NCBI RefSeq assembly: GCF_029989365.1 | Contig: NZ_JAPRAQ010000010.1 | Location: 238,084-302,083, forward strand | Origin: Bradyrhizobium sp. Arg816 | GTDB lineage: Bacteria > Pseudomonadota > Alphaproteobacteria > Rhizobiales > Xanthobacteraceae | Reading direction: 5' to 3' | Length of the DNA stretch: 64,000 nt | In this document: positions 15,974 to 24,384 of the stretch, in pieces | Layout of the letters: the number at the start of each line of letters is the position of its first letter | Position numbering within the stretch: position 1 is the stretch's first letter | The notes under the pieces: model-generated | Told to the model about the DNA's origin: nothing | Database searches by the model: none | What the model saw: the letters and a program-made list of their open reading frames with translations, nothing else | Position numbers and translations under genes: made by a program

Positions 15974-17038
15974 ATGGCCGACTCTATCGATAAACTGCAG
16001 ATGTCGATCACCAAGCGTTATGGCGGCAAGGTGGTGCTCGACCACTTTCCGCTGGAGATCGGCGGCCGCGAGTTCGTCACCTTCCTGGGGCCGAGCGGGT
16101 GCGGAAAGTCCACGGCGCTCGGCATCATCGCGGGGCTGGTGCCGCCGAGCGACGGCGAGATCCATCTCAACGGACGACGGATTGACGATGTCTCGCCCGA
16201 AAAGCGCGGGTTCGGCATGGTGTTCCAGAACTACGCGCTGTTTCCGCATCTGACTGTGTTCGGCAACGTCGCCTTCGGCCTCTCTCTCCAGAAGCGACCG
16301 TCCGCGGAAATCGAGCAGCGCGTGCGGGACATGCTCGGTCTGGTGCGTCTTGCCGGTTATGAAGACCGCTATCCCGGTCAGCTCTCGGGCGGACAGCAGC
16401 AGCGTGTCGCCATCGCGCGCGCTCTTGTGCTGCATCCTCGGTTGATGCTGTTCGACGAGCCGTTGTCCAACCTCGATGCAAAGCTCCGCGTCGAGATGCG
16501 CGCCGAGATCAAGCAGCTGCACGCACAGCTCGGCCTGACCTCCATCTACGTCACCCACGACCAGGCCGAAGCTCTCTCGCTCTCCGACCGCATCGTCGTG
16601 CTGCGCGAAGGTGTGCTCATGCAAGTCGGGACGCCGCAGGAAATCCACGACCGTCCCAAGAACGTCTTCGTGGCGGATTTCATGGGCTTTCGAAATTTCC
16701 TCGATGTGACGCTCGGCAAGGAAGCGGGCGGTATGATCGAAGCCGGTTTCAAGGGGCAAATCTTGCAGGCCAGGGCCAGGGATAGTTTCCGCCCGGGCGA
16801 GCACGCCGTTCTGGCGATCCGGCCGGAAGATGTGCGTCTCGGCAAGTCCGGTGATGGCGTCAATGTGCTGCGCGGCAAGGTCGAGCTGGTCGAATATCTC
16901 GGACGCGAGCAGGAGGCCGAGATCGCGCTCGATGGCGGCGCAAGGCTCTGGGTCCGCTCGCACGAGAAGCTCGTATTGGGCGAGATGCTGGATCTGACCT
17001 TGCCGGCGGACAAATTCGTCCTGCTGCGTCGCGAGTGA
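15974..17038 (+). CDS. ABC importer ATP-binding protein
   Basis: 354 aa from MADSIDKLQ. Complete ABC motifs: Walker A LGPSGCGKST, Q-loop GMVFQNYALFPHLT, signature LSGGQQQRVAIARAL, Walker B RLMLFDEPLSNLD, H-loop SIYVTHDQAEALSLSD. Residues 240-354 form the C-terminal TOBE/OB regulatory region (LAIRPEDVRLGK) found in PotA/MalK/UgpC ATPases. It energises the two permeases encoded next. The convergent importer operon downstream has no ATPase gene, so this MalK-like subunit could serve both. Confidence 0.92.
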   Translation: MADSIDKLQMSITKRYGGKVVLDHFPLEIGGREFVTFLGPSGCGKSTALGIIAGLVPPSDGEIHLNGRRIDDVSPEKRGFGMVFQNYALFPHLTVFGNVAFGLSLQKRPSAEIEQRVRDMLGLVRLAGYEDRYPGQLSGGQQQRVAIARALVLHPRLMLFDEPLSNLDAKLRVEMRAEIKQLHAQLGLTSIYVTHDQAEALSLSDRIVVLREGVLMQVGTPQEIHDRPKNVFVADFMGFRNFLDVTLGKEAGGMIEAGFKGQILQARARDSFRPGEHAVLAIRPEDVRLGKSGDGVNVLRGKVELVEYLGREQEAEIALDGGARLWVRSHEKLVLGEMLDLTLPADKFVLLRRE

Positions 17039-17049
17039 GGGGACAGGTC

Positions 17050-17934
17050 GTGGCTCGCATCCGCTCTGATTCCCGCAGCGAACTGGACCTCGTCGCGATC
17101 CTCTGTCTTGCGCCGTCGCTGCTCTACGTGCTCGCGATGTTCGTCTACCCGTTCCTCTACGGAATCTACATCAGCTTGCAGCCGAAGAAGCGCGACGCCG
17201 GAATATTCTCGAACTATGTCGCGTTCTTCAACGACGCCTACCAGTACAACACGATCAAGACGACCTTCATGTTGGCGTTGCCGACGACGGTCGCGGTCGT
17301 GTTGGCTGCGCTGTTCCTCGCATACGGCATGCGGCGTGGCATCTGGTTCGAGCGTACCATCACGACCATTCTCGTGCTTCCGATCTCGCTCGGTGTCGTC
17401 TTCCTGTCGGAAGGGATCCTCGGCTTCTACGGCCACAATGGCTGGCTCAACCAACTGCTGCTCGCCGCCGGGTTGATCGAGAACCCGCTCGAGCTGACGC
17501 ATAATTCCATAGGCGTCACCTTCTCGCTGTTCATGCAGAACTTTCCGTTCTGCTTCCTGATGTTGCTCGGTTACATCTCCGGCATCGACCCGAGCCTGGA
17601 GAGCTCCGCCCGCATGCTGGGCGCCGGGCCCTGGACCATCTTCCGGCGCGTCATGTTCCCGTTGATCGCACCGGGCCTGATCATCGCGTTTGCCCTGGTC
17701 TTCGTTATGAGCTTTGCCGTGTTTCCATCCGCGGTGATGGTTGGCCAGCCGGCCGGTTCGACGCGGACAATCTCGATCGCGGCCTACCAGCAGGCCTTCG
17801 AGCAATATGACATGTCCTACGCGTCCGCGATCGCGGTCATCATGGGGCTCTGCCAGCTCGCGGCGCTGGTGGTCATCGTGCTGGTGCGCCGCCGTATGAC
17901 CATTGCCACGACCATGGGCGTCGGCAAACGCTGA
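17050..17934 (+). CDS. ABC importer permease subunit 1
   Basis: 294 aa with about six membrane helices. The GTG start (VARIRSDSRSEL) has GAGGGGA 5-7 nt upstream; an earlier GTG overlapping the ATPase stop codon is also in frame. The cytoplasmic EAA loop that docks on the ATPase is SSARMLGAGPWTIFRRVMFP. It starts 11 nt after the ATPase gene and is followed after 8 nt by the second permease, so all are one transcript. It belongs to the PotB-like binding-protein-dependent permease group. Confidence 0.9.
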   Translation: MARIRSDSRSELDLVAILCLAPSLLYVLAMFVYPFLYGIYISLQPKKRDAGIFSNYVAFFNDAYQYNTIKTTFMLALPTTVAVVLAALFLAYGMRRGIWFERTITTILVLPISLGVVFLSEGILGFYGHNGWLNQLLLAAGLIENPLELTHNSIGVTFSLFMQNFPFCFLMLLGYISGIDPSLESSARMLGAGPWTIFRRVMFPLIAPGLIIAFALVFVMSFAVFPSAVMVGQPAGSTRTISIAAYQQAFEQYDMSYASAIAVIMGLCQLAALVVIVLVRRRMTIATTMGVGKR

Positions 17935-17942
17935 GGGGACCA

Positions 17943-18764
17943 ATGCGCGGACGGATGTGGAAGCTGGCGATCTACCTGTTCCTGCTGGGGTTCATCCTCA
18001 ACCTGCTCGGAATCGTGACGCATGTCGTGGTGAGCTCGTTCGCCAAACGCTGGTTCGGCAAGCCGTTGCCGCCGGCGTTCACGACGGATTGGTTTACCTA
18101 CGCCTGGCGGGAGTTCGAGCTCTCCCATGTTCTCTTCATCACGCTGTTCATCGCGCTGGCCGTGGTCTTCATCGCGCTCGCGATCGGATTTCCGGCGGCC
18201 TACGTGCTGGCGCGGCGGAATTTCAACGCCAAGCCGGTCCTGCTGCTGCTCTACTTCCTGCCGCTACTGATCCCGCAGATGACCTACGGCATTCCGCTTG
18301 CGACGACGCTTTATGGGTTTGGTGTCGGCGGGACGGTCATTGGCGTCATTCTCGCCGTGCTCGTCCCCATGGTTCCTCTTGCGGTCTTCGTCCTGTTGCC
18401 GTTCTTCGAGCAGATCAGCTTGAACCTTGAATGGTCGGCCCAGATGCTCGGCGCGAGCCGGCTGCAGATATTCCGCCGCATCCTGTTGCCGCTGATGCTG
18501 CCCGGCATTTTGACAGCGGGCCTGCTGGTTCTCGTGAATACGATCTCGAACTTCGAGCTGGCGTTTCTGCTTGCGGGCGGGGGATCGCAGACCCTGGTCG
18601 TGGCGCTCTATTACAACGTCTTTGCCGGCGGTGTGCGGCCGGTCTATTCGATCGATGCGATGGCTGTCATCTACATGTGCACCGTCATGGCCGTGCTGCT
18701 GGTCGCATTGCGGTTCGTGCGTCCGACGCAGATGGTGTTCAGGCTCGACGGCAGGCGCAACTGA
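17943..18764 (+). CDS. ABC importer permease subunit 2
   Basis: 273 aa, about six membrane helices, with EAA loop WSAQMLGASRLQIFRRILLP. GAGGGGACC stands before the start. It pairs with the preceding permease to form the membrane channel of the importer (PotC-like half). The operon ends here, facing the end of an oppositely oriented importer operon, with a stem-loop between. Confidence 0.9.
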   Translation: MRGRMWKLAIYLFLLGFILNLLGIVTHVVVSSFAKRWFGKPLPPAFTTDWFTYAWREFELSHVLFITLFIALAVVFIALAIGFPAAYVLARRNFNAKPVLLLLYFLPLLIPQMTYGIPLATTLYGFGVGGTVIGVILAVLVPMVPLAVFVLLPFFEQISLNLEWSAQMLGASRLQIFRRILLPLMLPGILTAGLLVLVNTISNFELAFLLAGGGSQTLVVALYYNVFAGGVRPVYSIDAMAVIYMCTVMAVLLVALRFVRPTQMVFRLDGRRN

Positions 18765-18790
18765 CACAATCACGACCCCTGAAATGATTT

Positions 18791-18815
18791 CGGCGCCCCA
18801 CACAGTGGAGCGCCG
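18791..18815. terminator. Stem-loop between convergent ABC operons
   Basis: CGGCGCCCCA-CACAG-TGGAGCGCCG: ten-pair stem with one mismatch and a 5-nt loop, lying midway between the two convergent importer operons. It is followed by GAGGTTGTTGTTT on the + strand. The position and stability suit a bidirectional terminator. Confidence 0.6.
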
Positions 18816-18842
18816 AGGTTGTTGTTTGGTTGATCGTCGGCC

Positions 18843-20174
18843 TTACGGCAGCTTCAGCGAGGTCTCTGCATTGTACGGCTTCAGCGTCTCGTCGGCGGCC
18901 TTCTGGGCAGCGACCAAGGCCTCCTTCGGCTGCTTCTTGCCGTTGAGAACCAGCATGACCTCGTCCTCGAGCGTCTTGCGGACCGGGACGGTCTTGTAGG
19001 TCGCGAACCAGGGTTTTGCGACGTCGAGCTGCTCGACGGCGGTCTTGGCGTCCGGGTTCTTGTTCAGGAATTCGACCATGTCAGGCGTCTTGTAGGCGGC
19101 CATGTTGGGCGCGAAATAGCCGGTGGCGCGGCTCCACCATGCGCTCTTCTCGGGCGAGGTCATCCACTTGATGAGCGTCCAGGCGGCCTTCTGCTTGTCG
19201 GCCTCGACGCCGGCCGGAACGATCAGGGAGGCGCCGCCGATCGGCACGGCGTTGCGGACGTTGCGCGGGATGAACGCGACCTTGTAGTTGAACTTGGCGT
19301 TGTCGCGCACATAGGTCAGCGAGCCCGTGGACAGCATCATCATAGCGGCATTGCCGGAGATGAAGGAGGTGCTGACGGCCGGGCCGGGCGTGGCGCCGGG
19401 CGCATGAACCTTGTGCTTGTAGACGAGGTCGTTCCACCAGGTCAGCGCGCCCAGCATCGAGGGCGTGTCGTAATAGACCTCGCCGCCGAACTCCTCATTG
19501 TAGTAGCGCCCGCCATTGGTCATGGTGAGCGTTTCTATCATCCAGCCGCAATAGTCATAGGCGCAGGGGATCGCGATGCCCCATTGGGTGACCTTGTCGC
19601 CTTCGCGCTTGGTGAGCTTCTTGGCCCAGTCGGTGAGTTCGGCCCAGGTCTGCGGCGGCTTGTTCGGGTCAAGGCCGGCTTCCTTGGCCTTGTCGGCGTT
19701 GATGTAGAGCAGCGGCGTCGAATTGTGGAAGGGCACGCCGTAGACCGAGCGGTTGATCACCGCGTTGCCTTGCAACGCGGGGAAGAACTGGCCGAGGAAC
19801 TGGTCCTTGGTGGTGCCGTCGGCGGCGATCAGGCCGTCGAGATTGGTGAGCTCGTTCTCGATCTGCATGTCGAGCAGGAAGTTCGCGGACATGATCACGG
19901 CAGCCGGCGGCTTGCCGGCCTTGATCGAGGCGCGCGTCTTGATCAGCGTGTCGTCATAGGAGCCGGTGTAGACCGCAGTCGCCTTGATGGCGGGATGAGT
20001 CTCGTTGAACTCCTTGATCAAGGTGCCCATGTCGCGTGCGAGCTTGCCGTCGACGGGGACGGGGAAGAACAGGTCGATCTCGGTCGGACCTTCGGCCATC
20101 GCCGGGACGGCGAGGGCGCCGGCCATAGAGCCTGCCATGGCAAGGCCAAGCATGAGCCTGCGGGTAAACAGCAT
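18843..20174 (-). CDS. ABC importer substrate-binding protein, UgpB-like
   Basis: 443 aa from MLFTRRLMLG; signal peptide with cleavage near AMA-EG. The mature protein has a type I sugar-binding fold (EIDLFFPVPVDGKLARDMG, AVYTGSYDDTLIKTRASI, GVPFHNSTPLLYINADKAKE) and the YDYCGWMIETL-NGG region that resembles UgpB, the sn-glycerol-3-phosphate binding protein. It is the last gene of an operon that starts with a metallophosphoesterase, in keeping with uptake of a phosphorylated glycerol compound or its diester. Ligand assignment is inference. Confidence 0.85.
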   Translation of the reverse strand: MLFTRRLMLGLAMAGSMAGALAVPAMAEGPTEIDLFFPVPVDGKLARDMGTLIKEFNETHPAIKATAVYTGSYDDTLIKTRASIKAGKPPAAVIMSANFLLDMQIENELTNLDGLIAADGTTKDQFLGQFFPALQGNAVINRSVYGVPFHNSTPLLYINADKAKEAGLDPNKPPQTWAELTDWAKKLTKREGDKVTQWGIAIPCAYDYCGWMIETLTMTNGGRYYNEEFGGEVYYDTPSMLGALTWWNDLVYKHKVHAPGATPGPAVSTSFISGNAAMMMLSTGSLTYVRDNAKFNYKVAFIPRNVRNAVPIGGASLIVPAGVEADKQKAAWTLIKWMTSPEKSAWWSRATGYFAPNMAAYKTPDMVEFLNKNPDAKTAVEQLDVAKPWFATYKTVPVRKTLEDEVMLVLNGKKQPKEALVAAQKAADETLKPYNAETSLKLP

Positions 20175-20185
20175 CGAAAAATCTC

Positions 20186-21055
20186 CTATTTGATGCCTGA
20201 GGTGACGAAAGAGCTGATGAAGCGTTTCTGGAAGATCAGGAAGGTGATGAGTAGCGGCGCGATCACCATCAGCGTGCCGGCGGCAATCGTGCCCCAGGCC
20301 TGCGTGCCTTCGGCGGTCGCGGTGAAGACGGACAGGCCGACCGTGAGCGGCCGCTTGTCCGGCGAATTGATCACCATCAGCGGCCACAGGAAGTCGTTCC
20401 AGTGGCTGGTGACGGAGATAATGGCGAAGGCCGAGAAGCTCGGCATCGACAGCGGCACGTAGATGTGGCGGATGCGCTGGAGAAGGCTGGCGCCGTCGAT
20501 CAGGGCGGCGTCTTCCAGCTCGGTCGGAATGGCTTCAAAAGCCTGCCGCATCAGGAAGGTGCCGAAGGCCGAGGCGAAGAACGGCATCATCACGCCGGTG
20601 AGCGTGTCGTAGAGCCCGAGTTGCGCCACCAGGCTCAAATTCGGCACGATCAGCAGCACCGGCACCAGCATCAGCTGCATCAGGAACAAATAGAAGATCA
20701 GCGTCTTGCCGGCGAATTCGAGCCGCGCAAAGGCAAAGCCGGCCAGCGTGATCGTGACGAACTGCACCAGCAGGATGCCGGTGCAGATGATCGTGGTGTT
20801 GAGGGTGTAACGCGGAAAATCGCCGATCTCCCAGGCATCCCTGATATTGTCGAGCGTGGGCTTGAGGCTCGGCATCAGCTCGGCCATCGTGTTGATGCCG
20901 TCGGACGCCGGGCGCAGCGTCGCCACGCCCATCCACAGGAACGGGATCAGCCAGACGATCGCGAGCAGCACGGTCAGCAGAAAGCCGAGCTTTGGCGTGA
21001 TCTCACGGCGCGTGGCGAGCGGGGCGTCCCTAAGCAGCCAGTCGATCAACGTCAT
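20186..21055 (-). CDS. ABC importer permease, UgpE-like
   Basis: 289 aa with about six membrane helices. The EAA loop is ELEDAALIDGASLLQRIRH-IYVP, the CUT1 (carbohydrate/UgpE/MalG) form. Its start codon overlaps the end of the preceding permease by 4 nt, a translational-coupling arrangement. It forms the inner-membrane channel with the UgpA-like partner. Confidence 0.88.
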   Translation of the reverse strand: MTLIDWLLRDAPLATRREITPKLGFLLTVLLAIVWLIPFLWMGVATLRPASDGINTMAELMPSLKPTLDNIRDAWEIGDFPRYTLNTTIICTGILLVQFVTITLAGFAFARLEFAGKTLIFYLFLMQLMLVPVLLIVPNLSLVAQLGLYDTLTGVMMPFFASAFGTFLMRQAFEAIPTELEDAALIDGASLLQRIRHIYVPLSMPSFSAFAIISVTSHWNDFLWPLMVINSPDKRPLTVGLSVFTATAEGTQAWGTIAAGTLMVIAPLLITFLIFQKRFISSFVTSGIK

Positions 21056-22002
21056 GCTCCGCCCTCACGATTGGCCATCGTCCGGAAGGAGAGCGCGGTG
21101 AGGCCCATCAGCGCCGCAAGCGTCAGCAGCGTCGCCGCCGAGGCCTTGCCGATGTCGTAATGCTCAACCGCCTGCTGGTAGATGTAGAACAGCACGAGAT
21201 TGGTCGAATTGGACGGCCCGCCCTTGGTCATGACGAAGACGTGGTCGACCTGCGTGACCGCGTTGAGCGTGGCGATGACGATGACGAACAGGAAGGTGGG
21301 CTTGAGCTCCGGCAGGATGATGTAGCGCAGCCGCATGAACGGGCCGGCACCGTCGAGATGCGCGGCTTCCATGACATCCTCGGGCACGGCCTGGAGGCCG
21401 GCGAGGAAGAAAAGCATGTAGTAGCCGGCGTTCTTCCAGATGGTGATCACCATGATCGCAGTGAGCGCGATGTCGGGGTCGCCGAGCCAGTTCGGCACCA
21501 CCGGAAGCAGGCGTCCGATGTAGTAGTCGAGCAGGCCGACATTGGGCAGGAAGATGAACAGGAATAGCGCGGAGGCCGCGACCATTGGGATCAGCACCGG
21601 CAGGAACAATGCGGCGCGCAGCGCGCTGCTCACCGCATTGGTGCGCGACAGCGCCAGCGCGAACAGCAGTGCAAGTCCAATGCTCGGGATCGCCGTGCCG
21701 ATGGCGTAGACGAGATTGTTGACGACCGCGCCGGTGAAGGCGGGATCGGCAAGCACCGCGGCTATATTGTCGAGGCCGACGAAGCGGACCGGTGCCTTCG
21801 GGGTGGCGCGCTGGTAGAGCGCGTCGATGAGCACGCGGCCCATCGCGCCATAAGTGAACAGCGCGAGGAAGACCAGCGAGGGCAACAGCAGCAGATAGGC
21901 GGGCAGCGAGGCTTTGAAGCGGCCAAGAAACCGCTTCAGGACGTGCAAACGCGGTGCCGCCGAAGTCGCGACCGGGAGAGCCGCGGGTTCAGCGAGGCCC
22001 AT
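21052..22002 (-). CDS. ABC importer permease, UgpA-like
   Basis: 316 aa from MGLAEPAALP; the phosphoesterase stop lies one base before this ATG (TGAGATG), so the two are coupled. A farther start inside the phosphoesterase gene is possible. About six membrane helices after a long N-terminal cytoplasmic segment, with EAA loop DVMEAAHLDGAGPFMRLRY of the CUT1/UgpA-MalF type. It partners with the UgpE-like permease. Confidence 0.87.
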   Translation of the reverse strand: MGLAEPAALPVATSAAPRLHVLKRFLGRFKASLPAYLLLLPSLVFLALFTYGAMGRVLIDALYQRATPKAPVRFVGLDNIAAVLADPAFTGAVVNNLVYAIGTAIPSIGLALLFALALSRTNAVSSALRAALFLPVLIPMVAASALFLFIFLPNVGLLDYYIGRLLPVVPNWLGDPDIALTAIMVITIWKNAGYYMLFFLAGLQAVPEDVMEAAHLDGAGPFMRLRYIILPELKPTFLFVIVIATLNAVTQVDHVFVMTKGGPSNSTNLVLFYIYQQAVEHYDIGKASAATLLTLAALMGLTALSFRTMANREGGA

Positions 22003-22003
22003 C

Positions 22004-22855
22004 TCATCGCGCCGGGAAATTGAGCGCATAGTCGCGGTCGTTCATTCCCGTCGGTGCGGCGAATGGAAAGCGCAGACTGGTGTCGAGGAAGTCGTGGCTG
22101 TGCACGACCAGGTTCTCGCCGTCGATCAGCACCACGCCATAGGCGGGCGGCTCATGGCTGGCGAGATGGTCGGTGGCGGAAGCGTCAAGCTCGAACCAGA
22201 CCTGGTGGTTGGTGCCGCGGAGCGTCGAGAACGGGATCTTGCCGTAGCTGCCGAAGATCGGCCGATGCACGTGGCCGAAGAAGAGGTGACGGATGCGTGC
22301 ACGGTAGGGCGCGATCACTTCGGCGAATTCGCCGCTCTGGGCCAGTGCGATCTCGTCCATCGCGTGGACGCCGACCGGGAAGGGCGGATGATGCATGAAG
22401 ACGACGAACGGCATGTCGGCGGGCGCGGCCGCCAGCGTGCTCGCGAGCCAGCCGAGGCGCTTGGCGCACATCTCGCCGGCGTGGCTGGTCTCGTCCAGCG
22501 TGTCCAGGAACACGAACAGGCCGTGCTCGGTGGTGCGCGTGCCCTGGACGAAGCCGTTCGGATCGCGCGGGGCGGCCTTCAGGCCGTCGAGGCAGGCCAC
22601 GCGCTTGTCGTGATTGCCGACCATGGCGATGTAAGGGATCTTTAGCGCGGCCATCGCCTCGGCGAAATTGGCGTAGGATTCAGGTTCGCCCCAATGGGTG
22701 AGGTCGCCGGTCACGACGGCGAAGGCGGCATCGGACTGGTGCTTGTTGATGTCGGCAACCGCCGCATCCAGCCGGGCGCGCGGATCGAGGCCATAGAGCT
22801 TCAGTCCGGGGTTCGCGAGATGCGTGTCGGTGATGTGGATGAACTTGAAGGGCAT
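22004..22855 (-). CDS. Calcineurin-type metallophosphodiesterase (GpdQ/CpdA-like)
   Basis: 283 aa. All dimetal motifs are present: FIHITDTHL (D-x-H), VVTGDLTHWGEPESY (GDxxxxG-like), MVGNHD (GNHD), VVFMHHPPFPVG (H-x-x-P) and LFFGHVHRP (GHxH). This is the class III cyclic-nucleotide/glycerophosphodiesterase group. It is the first gene of the operon with UgpA/E/B-like importer genes, so a role in splitting an imported phosphodiester such as glycerophosphodiester is plausible. No signal peptide is seen, so it should act in the cytoplasm after import. Confidence 0.87.
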   Translation of the reverse strand: MPFKFIHITDTHLANPGLKLYGLDPRARLDAAVADINKHQSDAAFAVVTGDLTHWGEPESYANFAEAMAALKIPYIAMVGNHDKRVACLDGLKAAPRDPNGFVQGTRTTEHGLFVFLDTLDETSHAGEMCAKRLGWLASTLAAAPADMPFVVFMHHPPFPVGVHAMDEIALAQSGEFAEVIAPYRARIRHLFFGHVHRPIFGSYGKIPFSTLRGTNHQVWFELDASATDHLASHEPPAYGVVLIDGENLVVHSHDFLDTSLRFPFAAPTGMNDRDYALNFPAR

Positions 22856-23115
22856 GGCGCGTCAGAACTGTTGGAGGATGGGCGCCTCCGGCAGGACGTC
22901 CCTGACAGGCCGTTAGAACGCGAGTGTTTCAGTTTGATGACAGCGGTTCCCGCGGCGCGTGGAAGGTGTGGACATGCTTGGGACGACCGGGCGAGCGTAC
23001 CCTGGAGCCGAATGACCTCTCACGATTGAGGTGCAAGATACGATCTACCTTGCCGCGAAGATGCGGTCATGGTTTGCTCATGCCGCTCACCGAATTTGCA
23101 TCACGAGACCTCCGA

Positions 23116-24126
23116 ATGTTGCCGCCGCGTGTTCTCCACAAGCTGGGTTTGCTTGCTGCCTTTCTGCTGCCAGTCGTTCTCTGTGCGATCCCCGAAGCGG
23201 CCCGCGCCGAATTCAATTTCGCCCGCTACAAGGAGACCGATCTCGACGAATTCCTGGCACGGCGGCGACCGGCCAGCGGCCTCGACGTCTACCCGATGTC
23301 GCCGCTGAAGCTCGACGTCACGCTGGCCTCCCACGGGGAGCCGTGCACAAGCGGTGCGCTCAAACGATCGCTGATCATGAGCGGCATGCCCAAGACCGAC
23401 GCCGACGGCTTGCAGGCGACCAACTGCATCATGGTCCGCTCCGCCAAGGGGCGCGAGCTCAAGGTCTTCATCCAGGATGTGGTGTACGGTTTTCTCCCGA
23501 ACGAGGTGGCGGTCGGGGATAAGCTGTCGCTCTATACGATCCATGCCTTCACGTCGCCGGAGGGGCCGGGACTGCTGGTCAATGAATTCCTGACCCCGCG
23601 CAGCTTTCCGCGCGCCGACAAGCCTGCAGACAAGACGATGACCTCCTGTGGATGCTGGACCCAGGACGAGCATCCCGGCGTCGACTTCACCATGGACAAG
23701 GCAGGCGGCCCGGTGGCGGCGATGGCGGACGGCGTTGTCGTCAAAATCGAGGCCAGCGAGCAGGCGCCGGCCGACCTGCCCGTGATCGGCGGTTGCGGCC
23801 GCTACGTCGTGCTCAAGCACACCTATCCCAACGGCGGCGTCGTCTACACGCGCTACGTTCAGCTCGGTCGCATTGTCGGGCCGAAGGGAGAGGCGCTTGC
23901 GGTGGGCGCAAGCGTCAAGGCAAAGGACGCAATCGGCGAGATCGGCCCGAACAAGGTGCTGCATTTCGAGATCCGCCCCGTCGCGCCTGGCACAACGACG
24001 ACGGACAAGGCCTGGACCGAGCGCTACGCCAACGTGCCCGACATGGAGTGGTCACGCTACGATCCCGTCGATCCGCAAAAGTTCGACGCGGCGTCGTTCG
24101 GCGGGGTGCGCAAGGCGACGAAGTAG
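23116..24126 (+). CDS. Secreted M23 (LytM)-like protein with degenerate zinc site
   Basis: 336 aa from MLPPRVLHKLG, which begins a clean signal peptide cleaved near ARA-EF; an ATG 36 nt upstream is also in frame. Residues 45-165 have no known domain to me. Residues 178-290 are LytM/M23-like: HPGVDF gives the first His-Asp ligand pair (His186, Asp190), followed by the AAMADGVVVKIE strand. The motif that should supply HxH reads VLHFEI (Val281, His283), and the usual Tyr-x-His-Leu has Gln249. One ligand and one catalytic His are therefore missing, so it may be a non-enzymatic regulator or binder, as EnvC and NlpD are. Confidence 0.8.
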   Translation: MLPPRVLHKLGLLAAFLLPVVLCAIPEAARAEFNFARYKETDLDEFLARRRPASGLDVYPMSPLKLDVTLASHGEPCTSGALKRSLIMSGMPKTDADGLQATNCIMVRSAKGRELKVFIQDVVYGFLPNEVAVGDKLSLYTIHAFTSPEGPGLLVNEFLTPRSFPRADKPADKTMTSCGCWTQDEHPGVDFTMDKAGGPVAAMADGVVVKIEASEQAPADLPVIGGCGRYVVLKHTYPNGGVVYTRYVQLGRIVGPKGEALAVGASVKAKDAIGEIGPNKVLHFEIRPVAPGTTTTDKAWTERYANVPDMEWSRYDPVDPQKFDAASFGGVRKATK

Positions 24127-24159
24127 GGCGAGGCGGCTGTCGTAGAAATCTTACGTTTC

Positions 24160-24384
24160 TTGTTGTCATTCAGGGGACGCGTCGGCCGCTTCGACCATGT
24201 GTTTCGCTTCCTGGTCCCGCTGATTGTTATTCATGCCGCGGTGATTGCGATCGTCCCGCCGCTCCAGTTCGGCGTCGTGTTTGGCTCCCTCGTGCTGCTC
24301 TCGCTCTGGCCAGTTGCAGTGCAGCATCGGGTCTTTACGCGGATGGGTTGCAGGGGGTATAGAGCTGCCCCTGGAGCCAAGAAA
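24160..24384 (+). pseudogene. DUF805-like membrane-protein fragment in frame with methyltransferase
   Basis: Starting at a TTG, the reading MLSFRGRVGRFDHVFRF followed by two hydrophobic segments and LWPVAVQHRVFTRMGCRGY matches the N-terminal half of DUF805 membrane proteins (which open with an FSFxGRxxR motif and carry W-P-x-x-x-x-x-x-R-x-x-D). The usual second helical pair is missing; the frame runs on without a stop into the methyltransferase. Either the gene is a 3'-truncated remnant or it really encodes an N-terminal membrane anchor of the methyltransferase. Confidence 0.55.
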
